DNA from: Bacteroidota bacterium
GTDB lineage: Bacteria > Bacteroidota > Ignavibacteria > UBA10030
Direction: 5' to 3'
Assembly: GCA_015661185.1 (NCBI GenBank)
Contig: JACVXU010000010.1
Span: 1-34,368, forward strand
Length of the DNA stretch: 34,368 nt
A program made the translations under genes and the position numbers. Positions 1 to 8,895 of this stretch are shown here, one piece after another. Within the stretch, counting starts at the first letter, position 1; every line of letters begins with the position of its first letter. The notes beneath the pieces were generated by a model that was given only the letters and a program-made list of their open reading frames with translations, searched no databases and had not been told where the DNA came from.

Positions 1-1
1 G

Positions 2-94
2 GTCGCAATCGAATACAATTTTCTGGAAATCCTTGATCCTGATTTCCTTTCGGTGTGGCAGGACCCCCAGTTCAAGTCAGCGATTGTCAGATAG
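2..94 (+). CDS. 3' end of an unidentified gene (partial, C-terminus only)
   Basis: An open frame enters from the left edge and ends at a TAG at 92-94, giving about 30 residues that finish in DPDFLSVWQDPQFKSAIVR. The pattern of a DPDF-like and a DPQFK-like segment recalls the last lines of TPR-containing kinases or cyclases, but this is only a resemblance and no function is claimed. It is convergent with the DUF5916 gene, whose stop lies at 193, and the 98 bases between them hold no clear terminator. Confidence 0.5.
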   Translation, partial: VAIEYNFLEILDPDFLSVWQDPQFKSAIVR

Positions 95-192
95 ACCCGG
101 CGGCGGACCCGGCACAATAATACCGGATGAGATTCTCTTCTCAGAAAGCAATGCAGTAGTCGAATAAGAGAACGAACCGAGGCGAGAGCTGC

Positions 193-2799
193 TTAGGGAT
201 TGATCCAGTAGGTAATTTTGATGGAGTAAACGTTGTCCGGAGTCATGCGCATCAGCCTGCTAACGTCCCGCTCAAGAGAGAAATCTCCCCTGCTTTCATA
301 GTCCATCTTTTCATTTGTCCACACGAAGTACATCGTCGAGCCCGGCAGGTATTCCCAACGAAACACCGCGTTTGCGCGCAGGGACTTGAAATTGAAATCC
401 GGGTTCCAGGATTTCCATTCCCCATACCTGTTGAACATGAACGTCCCGGGCTGAGCCAGTTCCATGATGCTCGGGTATGATCCTGTTGAAAGAAGCGGCT
501 GAAGATACAGTTGAAAACTCAGCTTCGGTGTGAAGGTCCAGTTCAGTCGCAGCGTGGTGGAAAGTTGCTTCTGATCCAGAACTCCGAACACGTACCGTGT
601 ACCATACGTTGCTGTGGCCTGCACATCCGCGACAGCGGTAATAAACTGCGAGGCGTTATGTACACGGGAGAAATCGATATAGATGCTGGTGTTGAGAGTC
701 CTCGATGCTTTCCAGTTGAAATACAAGCCTGTCGTGTAAAGCCAGCCGCCCGATTCCCCCCTCCCGGCGCTCACATTCAGTGAACCATAGAGAGACTTCC
801 TCGAATCGCTTGAGAGATTGAGCGCCATACTTCTGCTCCTGAGTGACTTCATCAAGGGCCCGCCGCGTGTTCTCTGATCATCATACGTCTCGCCATAGTA
901 GGCCAGCGAGAGGCTTGCCCCCCAGTAGTTGAGAAACTGACCCGACAGGAAAAGTTGGTAGCTTTCCCCCGTCTTTTTCCCGCCGAAATTGAACTCCCGA
1001 ACAATGGCTCCGCTGATAGCCTTCGTTCGAAACATCCCTTCCGGTTCATACCATTCGTAGCCAAGATAGATGTGACTATTGATGACATCCGCTCGTGAGA
1101 GGAATCCCACATCGTTCGTTTCAAAATTCGGGTGAATTGCACCAATTGCGGAATTGAAGATCCAGTTTCCAGAAACTTTATCCAGCCAGATGCGGGACGC
1201 CCACCCCGTCAACGATGTTGCGCTCGAATCAACTCCAAGATAGCTCGCATCCGGACGCTGAAAGTAGTGCTGTGCGGAGCGCTGAAGGTTGACCATCCGG
1301 TCTTTGGTCCCCGATACGGATGACGCCCCTGCCCATCCGGTAAGCACCCAGATTTTTTTCTCATCGAGAAACGACCAGCCATCGAGGCCGATTGACAGTG
1401 CCCGGTTGTTCATCACGCCCTTTAGTCGATCGTCGCGCATATCCCGCCCGACAACCGTGCCGAGTATGCCGATCGCCTGTCGGGCGTCGTTGAATTCCTT
1501 GAGCGTGCGGACAATTCCGTAGAATGAAAGCGGTTCAATCTCATTCTTGAACCGCACTTCGGCTGAATCCGCCTGACCATGTTCGCGATCTGTCAATGCG
1601 CTCACAGCGGCAAATGACCACGAGTTTGTGATCTTTCCGCTCACTTTCGCCGCACCCAGAATTGTCGTTCGATCAGGGACATCGAGAAATCCCCGATGGT
1701 TCACAGAGCCTTGTGGTGCCCGACCGATTCGCCGGCTATAGAAGAAGTTTGGATCAGACCAGTTGAAGTCCTGAAGCCCCGACGCCCCGCCGCGTCCAAA
1801 GCTGAGGATGTTTGACCCCTCCATGAAGAAGGGGCGCTTTTCCTGGTAGTACACTTCGTAGGCAGTCAGATTGACAACGGCAGGATCGACTTCGACTTGC
1901 GCAAAGTCGGGGTTCAATGAAAGATCAAGCGTCACATCACCGGCGAGGCCAACCTTCGCATCGGCACCGATATTGAAGGGATATCTACGCTGAAATTCAA
2001 ACGGATCCGTTCTTCCCACATTGAAAGCATCAACTCCGGGTTCCTGGACAAACTTGCCCGTCGCTGCAGCATATGGCAGAAGCTCGATCCGCGCAGGCGG
2101 CTTGATGCCTTCGATTCCCTTCAGCTCCACCCATCGGGAGACTCGAACACGATCGGTTCGAGGATAGAGAACAAGATACGACTCCTCGTTCCTCCGTTTG
2201 ATCCCCCTGTAGATCTCTATACCCCACGTATAGTGATCAGCTTTTGGAAAGCGCAGCTGCGAATACGGGATACGGTATTCTGCGGTCCACCCCCACTCTT
2301 CAACATGCACTGCAACATCCCATACGCCATCCCAACTTTCATCCATTTGCGTGTCGTTGGAGAACGTGCCGTCCTGGATTGCCCCCGCAGGATTGACGAG
2401 GAAGTACATTGCCGTCCTTTTGTCATGGGCGGCATCTATCCCAACACCGATTTCATCGGATTCCGAGTCCTGGTCGCGTCGGGCCAGCCTGCCCATGATT
2501 GAATCAGGATGAGAATCATAGAGCTTCACCGCGACGTACAGTGCATCTTCGTCATAGGCAACCCAAGCCTCGGTTTTCTGAGATGCGGGTGCTCCCTCAT
2601 CGGGTTGTCGCTGGGTGAAACTGGTTTCGCCTGCACGCTGCCACACCCCTTCGGTTATGCGACCGTCGATCTTGATGGGTTGTGTTGCGCGCACAGCGAG
2701 AATTGACCGCCCCGTATCTGGTTTTACCTGGCTATTGGCGGCATCCGGGTGCAGAATGGCACAGAATTGCAGAGCAAAGATGGAACGTGCAAGATGCAT
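193..2799 (-). CDS. DUF5916 outer-membrane protein with CBM9-like N-terminal domain
   Basis: A protein of about 868 residues. After a short weak signal peptide (MHLARSIFALQFCAIL, then AANSQ) comes a CBM9-like beta-sandwich: IDGRITEGVW near residue 40, then the WVAYDEDALYVAV, DESWDGVWDVAV and GWTAEYRIPYSQLRF segments up to about residue 200. The remaining ~650 residues alternate polar and aromatic residues as in a large outer-membrane beta-barrel, including the FMEGSNIL segment typical of DUF5916 proteins. The family is common in Bacteroidota-like genomes; its substrate is unknown. The frame is open up to 3024, but those extra 75 codons would overlap the upstream gene and give no signal peptide, so the ATG at 2799 is preferred. 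No good ribosome binding site precedes it, so the start is uncertain. The gene lies 208 bases downstream of the methyltransferase/reductase gene. Confidence 0.85.
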   Translation of the reverse strand: MHLARSIFALQFCAILHPDAANSQVKPDTGRSILAVRATQPIKIDGRITEGVWQRAGETSFTQRQPDEGAPASQKTEAWVAYDEDALYVAVKLYDSHPDSIMGRLARRDQDSESDEIGVGIDAAHDKRTAMYFLVNPAGAIQDGTFSNDTQMDESWDGVWDVAVHVEEWGWTAEYRIPYSQLRFPKADHYTWGIEIYRGIKRRNEESYLVLYPRTDRVRVSRWVELKGIEGIKPPARIELLPYAAATGKFVQEPGVDAFNVGRTDPFEFQRRYPFNIGADAKVGLAGDVTLDLSLNPDFAQVEVDPAVVNLTAYEVYYQEKRPFFMEGSNILSFGRGGASGLQDFNWSDPNFFYSRRIGRAPQGSVNHRGFLDVPDRTTILGAAKVSGKITNSWSFAAVSALTDREHGQADSAEVRFKNEIEPLSFYGIVRTLKEFNDARQAIGILGTVVGRDMRDDRLKGVMNNRALSIGLDGWSFLDEKKIWVLTGWAGASSVSGTKDRMVNLQRSAQHYFQRPDASYLGVDSSATSLTGWASRIWLDKVSGNWIFNSAIGAIHPNFETNDVGFLSRADVINSHIYLGYEWYEPEGMFRTKAISGAIVREFNFGGKKTGESYQLFLSGQFLNYWGASLSLAYYGETYDDQRTRGGPLMKSLRSRSMALNLSSDSRKSLYGSLNVSAGRGESGGWLYTTGLYFNWKASRTLNTSIYIDFSRVHNASQFITAVADVQATATYGTRYVFGVLDQKQLSTTLRLNWTFTPKLSFQLYLQPLLSTGSYPSIMELAQPGTFMFNRYGEWKSWNPDFNFKSLRANAVFRWEYLPGSTMYFVWTNEKMDYESRGDFSLERDVSRLMRMTPDNVYSIKITYWINP

Positions 2800-3007
2800 G
2801 AGTAAACCAGGCGTGTCCGGATATGCTAATGGGAGAATATTCGCAGAAATATCACGAATCCGTTTCCGAAAAGCAAGGGGATTGTGGGTCCAGCCAAGCG
2901 GCTGGCATCTGCGGCGCAGAATCAGAAGAAAGCAGGCATGGAATACCTGCGGAAGTACATCGAAGAGCCACGCGCCACTTGAAACATCGATTTTGAAGCT
3001 GCGATTT

Positions 3008-4858
3008 TCAGCGAATCGCCTCAAGGATTTGGGGGATCACGTCGTATTTCTTGAAAGGAGGCATCAGGTAGACACCCGCGACGAGATGGCGGGCTTCGCG
3101 GAGGAAGTCTTTGGCGAGCTGTACACCGGCGACAGATGCTTTGTCACCCGCGTTGCGCAATGTTTCCCGGATGCTTTCAGGAATTGTCATGCCGGGGATT
3201 TCGTTGTGCAAAAACTCTGCGTGCCGGTAGCTCCTCAGAGGAAGAACACCGAGCATGACAGGTTTCTTCCATTGCTCGGTTCGTTTCACGAACTGCTCGA
3301 GTGTGCGCATTTCATACATCGGTTGCGTGAAGACGATGTCAGCACCCGCTTCGATCTTCATCGACAACCGCTTGAGTTCGCGATCCATGTCATCCGCTTT
3401 CGGATTCGTCGCACAAGCGATCATAAACGATGTCCTCTGTCCGAGAGAATTCCCCATAAGATCCCTCCCGCCGTTCATTGCGTTGATCGCACGGATGAGA
3501 CCGATGGAGTCGATGTCGAAGACCGACGTTGCGTGTGGATAGTCGCCGATGCTCGTGGGATCGCCGGTGATGCAGAGGATATTACGCAAACCAAGGGCAT
3601 GAGCCCCAAGCAGTTCGGCTTGCAGACCAATCATGTTTCGATCGCGGGTCGTCATGTGCGTCATCGCCTCAATGCCAACGTCTCGCTGCATCACGTGAGA
3701 GAGTGCAACCGAGCTGAGGCGTAACCGGGCACGGGCCCCATCGGTGAGGTTGATTGCGTCAACACCAAATCGATGAAGGTACCTGGCCCCTTCGATGACT
3801 GATGACATGTCGAGTCCTCGCGGAACATCGAGTTCGGCCGTCACGAGAAATTTCTTTCCGATATTCCGCGCAAAGTGCGAACGGGTGTCGGGCAACCCTT
3901 CCACCTCTGCAAGTTCCGTCCGAGCCATCGATTTCCCGCCCGAAGGGGCTCGAGCTGTTTCCCGAACGGAGATACTGGGAGCAGGCTGGCCCGCCAGTTC
4001 GTCCAGGGTCCTGCGAATAGCCCTGATGTGAGCAGGTGTCGATCCGCAGCAAGCACCGATGAGCGTGACCCCGGCCTGCACGAGCTCACGGGCGTAGGCA
4101 GCCAGATATTCGGGCGTGGTGTGGTACACTGACCGGCCATCCTGCAGTGTTGGAATTCCAGCTGCTGGTTGAGCAGAGAGAATAACTCCGTCCTTGTACA
4201 TCGTTCGGATAAGGCTGAACATCCGCTGCGGACCGACTGTGCAGTTGGCGCCAATGACATCCACGCCGCGGCTTAGGAGATGTTCAACAACTTCAAGGGG
4301 AAACGATCCGGAGAGTATGGAGCCATCCTCAGGGAAAGCCTTCTGAGCAACGATGGGAATCGTTGTCAGTTCTTTGGCGGCGGAAATCGCTTCATCGAGT
4401 TCGTGAAGGCTGACAAATGTCTCAAGGATGAGTAAATCAACGCCCCCTTTGAGCAGGATTTCGATCTGCTCTTTGAACGCGTCGCGGGCCTGGGACATCT
4501 TGATTTTTCCGATCGGCTCGAGCAGCTTGCCGGTAGGTCCAACAGAGCCGGCAACGTAAATATCATCTCCAGCTGCCCGACGCGCGATTTCGACGGCGGA
4601 TCCGTTGATCTCCCTGAGGCGATCCTCAATGTGAAACTGAGCGAGACGAAAGCGGTTGGCGGAGAAGGTGTTGGTCTCAATGATCTCGGCCCCGGCGTCG
4701 ATATACTCCCGATGAATGCGCTCGACAATGCCAGGATTTTTGATATTCTGAATCTCATGGGGACGTTCATCGCATCCATAGAGATCCAACAGCGTACCCA
4801 TCGCACCGTCGCACAGCACAGGACCACGCTTTAGTCTTTCCCGAAAATCAAGCTTCAC
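3008..4858 (-). CDS. Bifunctional homocysteine S-methyltransferase / 5,10-methylenetetrahydrofolate reductase
   Basis: A 616-residue fusion of the YitJ type. Residues 1-290 form the homocysteine S-methyltransferase barrel: LCDGAMGT at 15-22, and the three zinc cysteines in GANCTVGP (C206) and GACCGSTP (C270, C271). Residues from about 328 (GKKFLVTAEL) to the end form the FAD-dependent MetF-like reductase, with DGARARLRLS, NILCITGDP and the FTQPMYE segment. The expected job is to reduce methylene-THF and supply methionine from homocysteine in the cytoplasm. There is no cobalamin domain, so this is not a full MetH. Start is GTG at 4858 with GGAG six bases upstream. The next gene upstream (CusF-like) stops 55 bases away, and asd, which feeds homoserine and methionine synthesis, lies just beyond it. 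Confidence 0.95.
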   Translation of the reverse strand: MKLDFRERLKRGPVLCDGAMGTLLDLYGCDERPHEIQNIKNPGIVERIHREYIDAGAEIIETNTFSANRFRLAQFHIEDRLREINGSAVEIARRAAGDDIYVAGSVGPTGKLLEPIGKIKMSQARDAFKEQIEILLKGGVDLLILETFVSLHELDEAISAAKELTTIPIVAQKAFPEDGSILSGSFPLEVVEHLLSRGVDVIGANCTVGPQRMFSLIRTMYKDGVILSAQPAAGIPTLQDGRSVYHTTPEYLAAYARELVQAGVTLIGACCGSTPAHIRAIRRTLDELAGQPAPSISVRETARAPSGGKSMARTELAEVEGLPDTRSHFARNIGKKFLVTAELDVPRGLDMSSVIEGARYLHRFGVDAINLTDGARARLRLSSVALSHVMQRDVGIEAMTHMTTRDRNMIGLQAELLGAHALGLRNILCITGDPTSIGDYPHATSVFDIDSIGLIRAINAMNGGRDLMGNSLGQRTSFMIACATNPKADDMDRELKRLSMKIEAGADIVFTQPMYEMRTLEQFVKRTEQWKKPVMLGVLPLRSYRHAEFLHNEIPGMTIPESIRETLRNAGDKASVAGVQLAKDFLREARHLVAGVYLMPPFKKYDVIPQILEAIR

Positions 4859-4913
4859 GGATAACTCCAGGAGAAGAGAGACTGCTTTTCTTTATCAACT
4901 TTTTTTGTGGACG

Positions 4914-5249
4914 TCATTTTCTCACGACTGCCAGGCTATCGAGCCAAAGATCGGGTCGACGCACCGCGAGAACACCTCGCACGGAATCGCCCACCTCAAT
5001 CCCTTGCAGCAGGCTGGTATCTTTGACCGTGAAAGACATTGTCATCGCCTTCATAAAATGAGGTATTTCCTCGTGTGCAATGATAACACGATTCCGCGAA
5101 GGCTCAAGTGCCATCACGAGACCTTTAAGTTCGTAATACTGAACAGCACCACCTGACTTTCCTTCTTGACTGCCACAGCCTGATGCACACGAGAGTACGA
5201 GGAGTGTAAGGAGAGCCTGCGTTCGGTTGTTTCGGGCGAGCCTGTTCAT
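4914..5249 (-). CDS. CusF-like copper-binding lipoprotein
   Basis: A 111-residue protein with a lipoprotein signal: the hydrophobic ALLTLLVL segment is followed by SCASGC, with C21 or C25 as the lipidated cysteine. Residues 38-110 fit the small CusF beta-barrel, also found at the N-terminus of SCO1-family proteins: YELKGLVMAL, HEEIPHFMKAMTMSF with H59, M69 and M71 as likely copper ligands, then GDSVRGVL. It probably holds Cu(I) or Ag(I) in the periplasm. The tryptophan of the E. coli CusF site is absent, as is usual in SCO1-type copies. Its ATG lies only 6 bases after the asd stop, so the two are probably co-transcribed although their functions have no obvious link. No SCO1 or CusCBA gene is nearby. 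Confidence 0.85.
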   Translation of the reverse strand: MNRLARNNRTQALLTLLVLSCASGCGSQEGKSGGAVQYYELKGLVMALEPSRNRVIIAHEEIPHFMKAMTMSFTVKDTSLLQGIEVGDSVRGVLAVRRPDLWLDSLAVVRK

Positions 5250-5255
5250 CAGTAT

Positions 5256-6248
5256 CTATGACCCGGCGATAAGCACTTCAGCGATCTGAACGGCGTTCGT
5301 TGCAGCCCCTTTGCGGATATTGTCCGAGACGATCCAGAGATTGATTCCATAGGGAATGGTATCGTCTTTTCGTATTCGACCGACAAAGACCTCATCCTTG
5401 TCGAACGCTGTGACGGGCATCGGATAGAGATTCTGTGCGGGATCGTCCTGGAGAACAACGCCCGGTGCCGTCCGGAGGATTTCACGCACCTCACTCACGC
5501 TGCACTCTTTCTCGAACTCAATGTTCACCGATTCGCTGTGTCCTCCCATGACGGGTACTCGCACGGTTGTAGCGGTCACACTGATGTTTGCTTCCATGAT
5601 CTTCCTCGTCTCCAGCTTCATCTTCATTTCTTCCTTTGTGTAGCCATCGTCGAAGAAGACATCGATATGCGGCAGGCAGTTGAAAGCTATCGGGTGAGGA
5701 AATTTCTTCTCGCGCACCGGCCGCTTCGCCAGCTCATCTTCCAGTTGTGCGACAGCCCGCTGGCCGGCGCCGGTGACAGACTGGTAGGTCGACACGACGA
5801 CACGCTTGATCTTGAATCGATCGTGGAGAGGCTTCAGGACAACGACCATCTGAATGGTCGAGCAGTTAGGATTCGCGATAATTCCTTTGTGATGAAAGGC
5901 CTGATGCCGATTGACCTCGGGGACAACCAGCGGCACGCCTTCGTCCATTCGAAAGGCGCTGCTGTTGTCGATGACGATTGCCCCTGCTTTGACAGCATGG
6001 GGAGCGAATTCCTTGCTCACGCCCGCTCCGGCTGAGAACAGTGCGAAGTGAATGTCCCTGAACTGTTCGGGTTCAAGCTTCCGGACATCAATCGTCTTCC
6101 CCTGGAAGATGATTTGTTTCCCGACTGAACGCTCCGATGCAAGCGGGAGGAGGCGGTTGACCGGGAACCTCCGTTCCTCCAGCACTTTCAGCATCATCCT
6201 CCCAACCATGCCCGTTGCCCCGACCACAGCTAGATCAAATGATTTCAT
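5256..6248 (-). CDS. asd: Aspartate-semialdehyde dehydrogenase
   Basis: A 330-residue enzyme of normal length that reduces aspartyl phosphate to aspartate semialdehyde, the branch point for lysine/diaminopimelate and for homoserine-derived amino acids. The NADPH motif GATGMVGR is at 10-17. The catalytic cysteine is C129 in NPNCST, the catalytic glutamine is in STYQSVTGAG (Q156), and the substrate residues R230 and H237 sit in VRVPVMGGHSE. The ATG at 6248 is preceded by AGGAAAG. It starts 21 bases after the lysA stop, and the CusF-like gene begins 6 bases after its own stop, so lysA, asd and the CusF-like gene look like one operon. Confidence 0.97.
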   Translation of the reverse strand: MKSFDLAVVGATGMVGRMMLKVLEERRFPVNRLLPLASERSVGKQIIFQGKTIDVRKLEPEQFRDIHFALFSAGAGVSKEFAPHAVKAGAIVIDNSSAFRMDEGVPLVVPEVNRHQAFHHKGIIANPNCSTIQMVVVLKPLHDRFKIKRVVVSTYQSVTGAGQRAVAQLEDELAKRPVREKKFPHPIAFNCLPHIDVFFDDGYTKEEMKMKLETRKIMEANISVTATTVRVPVMGGHSESVNIEFEKECSVSEVREILRTAPGVVLQDDPAQNLYPMPVTAFDKDEVFVGRIRKDDTIPYGINLWIVSDNIRKGAATNAVQIAEVLIAGS

Positions 6249-6269
6249 CGTCGTCTTCTTTCCTCGTCG

Positions 6270-7507
6270 CTATTGCAGTTGATCCATTGTTTGCCGGTCA
6301 CGGATGACGCGAACTTTGTCTCCATTCACAAGAATCTCTGCCGGGCGCAGCCGGGCGTTGTAGTTCGAAGAGAGCGAAAAACCATAGGCCCCAGCCGTCA
6401 TCACTGCAAGTGCGTCATTTCGCTTCGATTTGTTGAGGGAACGGTCGCGCGCAAGATAATCCCCGGTTTCACAAATAGGTCCTACAACATCTACCTTCTC
6501 GCACTCATACGTCTGCAGTTTGAGGGGCACAATCTGGTGATACGCATTGTAGAGGCTCGGTCGCAACAGATCGTTCATCCCTGCATCAACAACAACGAAT
6601 TTCTTCGCGCCGTTCTCTTTCGTATAGAGGACCCTTGTGAGCAGAATCCCGGCATTGGCAACGATCGAGCGCCCCGGCTCGAACCAAAGCGAGCACCCTG
6701 TTTCCTTGAGAACAGGCAGGGCTCCCTCGACAAACAGATGTAACGGCGGCACCGCAACTCCTTCAGGCTCTTTCGGCAAGCCCTCACATGCAAGAGCGTT
6801 GATGTATTGGACTCCGAATCCTCCTCCAAAATCAATATGGTTGATCGGCAGTCCCGCTTCGCGCAGGGATTTCACGAGATTTGCAAGAAACGCGGCCGCT
6901 TCTACAAAAGGCTCCACCTTTGTGATCTGTGAACCGATGTGGGCGTGCACTCCGATGACCTCCAGATGCGAGAGCGATCCCGCATACTGGAAGAGCTTCA
7001 AGGCTTCCTCCGCCGGAATCCCAAACTTGTTTTGCTTCAATCCGGTTGTGATGTACGGATGACTTTGTGCATCAATATCCGGATTGACCCGGAGGGAGAT
7101 GCGAGCCTTCTTGCCGAGGCGGAGAGCCACGAGCGAAATCACCTGGAGCTCTTGCGATGACTCGGCATTGATCGAGAAGATGTCGTTCTTGAGCGCGTAC
7201 TCGATTTCATCGTCACGCTTGCCGACACCGGCGAAGGTAATTGTGTCGGGAGAAAATCCGGCTTTGAGCGCCAGATACAATTCCCCTGCCGAGACAACAT
7301 CAGCACCGGCTCCTTCCTGGGCGAGGATCTTGAGCAACGCCGTATTCGCGTTTGCCTTCAGAGCATAGCAGACCAGGTGCTCTGTCCCGGCCAGCGGTGC
7401 TTGCTTCTGCTGTAGACATACAAAGGGGTTCCGAACTCCTCGGCGAGCTCCGACAACGAAACATCCTCGCAGTACAGCTCATTCTCTTGATAGCGAAATG
7501 CGTCCAC
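6270..7507 (-). pseudogene. lysA: Diaminopimelate decarboxylase, frame broken near the N-terminus
   Basis: LysA is a PLP enzyme that converts meso-diaminopimelate to lysine. A GTG at 7507, with AGGAAGGAG just upstream, opens a frame that begins VDAFRYQENELYCEDVSL and reaches GTPLYVYSRSK, a correct LysA N-terminus, then runs into a TGA at 7358-7360. The rest of LysA is in another frame: AGTEHLVCYALKAN, with the PLP lysine codon at 7356-7358, and then a clean run to the stop at 6270 containing GAGADVVSAGEL, HIGSQI, FGGGFG, EPGRSIVA, CETGD and AYGFSLSSNYN. Only 41 bases separate the YVY and CYALKAN codons, where about 69 are expected, so roughly 28 bases are missing between 7391 and 7412. Either the gene is broken or the assembly has lost a short segment. 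A start at the TTG at 7337 would lack the PLP lysine and is not credible. Confidence 0.85.
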
Positions 7508-7518
7508 AGTACTCCTTC

Positions 7519-8574
7519 CTAAGACCGATTGTGTCTTGAAGAAAAATACCCCACGACAGCGTCCGTTAACTTCTCCGGGCCGAACCGAAATGCATCCACT
7601 GCCGGGAGGCCGGTCATTTGACTGATCTGTTCTGCCGCTTCACGCGCTTCATCATCTGTTAGACCTACCGTGTTGAGTCCGATCGCGACAACTTTCGTTT
7701 CACGGAAGAACTTTACTACGGTTTCATGGAATGCGATGATGTTTTTCAGACCCGGAAGGAGCAGGCCGTAGTCGTCCTTCAAACGCGCGGGCTGATGGCA
7801 GAGAATCATCGCATCCGGCATTGTTCCGTGGATGAGACCGAGCGTCACACCCGAATAGCCCATATGTGTGAGAGAACCCTGTCCTTCCACGAGGATGTAC
7901 TCATACCCTTCCTCAACGGAACGGTCCACTTCCAGTTCGATCGCTCCTGCGATGTAGTCGCCAATGAGCGAGTCGACCGCAACGCCTCTTCCCCGGATCA
8001 TCATTCCCGTCTGACCAGTTGCGACGAAGTCTGCTTTCAATCCGCGTTGTACCAAGCCCTTGTGAACCTCCAGCTGCGTGGTCATTTTTCCGATATTGCA
8101 GTCCGTCCCGACGGTCAGGATGACCTTTGCTGTACGGCTCCGCCACGAACCCTTGGCGACCACTTCCGATTCGGGCCCGATCTTTCGATAATCGGTCAAT
8201 GTGATGTCATGTTCGTGCGCGAGAGCTGCGAACTCTGGATCGTCGGAAAGAATCGTATGAAGCCCACTCAAGATATGCAGGCGCGCCATGATGGCTTTTC
8301 GGATGACATCCCGCCACGCATCCGGCAGGCGGCCCCCTGTGGGAGCAATTCCAACGAGCATGTGTGTTGGACTGAAGCGGAAGCCCTCTTCGAGGCTTCG
8401 CACCACCGGTATTGGACCTCCGTATCCGAGTACCTGTTGAGCGATCATCCCGGACTTCGTGCTGTCGATGACCCCGACTACTTCACCCGGCAGATAGGCA
8501 ATGGCGCCATTGGCCGTTTTGGATTTCAGCGGACTGAAACGTCCTTCTGCGAGTGCGAGAATTTTTCGCTGCAT
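7519..8574 (-). CDS. DUF1611 family protein (possible D-glutamate N-acetyltransferase, DgcN-like)
   Basis: A 351-residue protein with the DUF1611 layout: an N-terminal Rossmann-like part (KILALAEGRFSPLKSKTA, VVGVIDSTKSG) and a C-terminal P-loop part with GTDCNIGKMTT at 156-166, ATGQTGMMI, the EGQGSL segment and HQPARL. As I recall, some members (DgcN) acetylate D-glutamate and pair with DgcA, an enolase-superfamily racemase; the family is also found beside L-Ala-D/L-Glu epimerases. A member of that enzyme family lies 11 kb away at 19710. The TAG stop overlaps the ribosome binding site of lysA, so the two are coupled. The ATG at 8574 has only a weak Shine-Dalgarno. Family assignment is firm; the reaction is inferred. 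Confidence 0.85.
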   Translation of the reverse strand: MQRKILALAEGRFSPLKSKTANGAIAYLPGEVVGVIDSTKSGMIAQQVLGYGGPIPVVRSLEEGFRFSPTHMLVGIAPTGGRLPDAWRDVIRKAIMARLHILSGLHTILSDDPEFAALAHEHDITLTDYRKIGPESEVVAKGSWRSRTAKVILTVGTDCNIGKMTTQLEVHKGLVQRGLKADFVATGQTGMMIRGRGVAVDSLIGDYIAGAIELEVDRSVEEGYEYILVEGQGSLTHMGYSGVTLGLIHGTMPDAMILCHQPARLKDDYGLLLPGLKNIIAFHETVVKFFRETKVVAIGLNTVGLTDDEAREAAEQISQMTGLPAVDAFRFGPEKLTDAVVGYFSSRHNRS

Positions 8575-8791
8575 AGTCTAAGAACTCAGGAATCGAAACA
8601 GGCGCAGCCGCTCCGGAGTATCATCACTGAAAGCAACCAAATCGATTCGGCTGTCCGATGAAGCGCAGTGAGCGCGGAGATGTTGATCCTACGGTAATCT
8701 GACCGGGATATTTACCAAAAAATGAGTAGAAATTCAAGCTATCTTGTTTGGCACGACCTTTGTGGAACGGTTTGGCCTCTGGTTGAGCAAC

Positions 8792-8808
8792 AAGACTCTC
8801 AGAGTCTT
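8792..8808. promoter_or_regulatory. Palindrome AAGACTCT-c-AGAGTCTT, possible operator
   Basis: Two perfect 8-base arms around one central base end exactly at the proposed -35 box of the zinc-ribbon gene. The position fits a regulator binding site, but no regulator is known and a chance palindrome cannot be excluded. Confidence 0.35.
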
Positions 8809-8836
8809 TGATTTTGACCGACAGCCAGACTATCTT
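8808..8836 (+). promoter_or_regulatory. Sigma-70-like promoter for the zinc-ribbon gene
   Basis: TTGATT (8808-8813) and TATCTT (8831-8836) are separated by 17 bases. Transcription would start near 8843, about 50 bases before the ATG at 8896. The boxes were found by eye against the general consensus, and promoter consensus in this lineage may differ. Confidence 0.4.
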
Positions 8837-8895
8837 TGCAGGGCACCAGCCATCATGGAGCCTATTCTTCTCTAAAGGAAACGGAGACGATCACG

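Larger units (their letters stand above)
8575..8895. other. Divergent intergenic region between DUF1611 and zinc-ribbon genes
   Basis: This 321-base stretch has no plausible gene. It separates two divergent genes and must hold both promoters. On the plus strand it contains a 17-base palindrome (8792-8808) followed by a sigma-70-like promoter (8808-8836), listed separately. Nothing convincing was found for the minus-strand promoter. Confidence 0.6.

Noticed and set aside
2615-3724. Plus-strand open frame of 369 codons across the DUF5916/methyltransferase junction
   Set aside because: It is antisense to two well-supported genes and shows no family features or ribosome binding site.
7358-7507. 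Programmed frameshifting as an explanation for lysA
   Set aside because: Frame change alone would not explain the ~28 missing bases, and no slippery site with a downstream structure is evident.
7726-8661. Plus-strand open frame of 311 codons opposite the DUF1611 gene
   Set aside because: It is a shadow of the DUF1611 coding strand; its product is His/Cys-rich and resembles no known protein.
8749-8764. Near sigma-54 promoter TGGCAC-N5-TTGTG on the plus strand before the zinc-ribbon gene
   Set aside because: The -24 part is perfect, but the highly conserved GC of the -12 box is GT, and a better sigma-70-like promoter lies closer to the gene.
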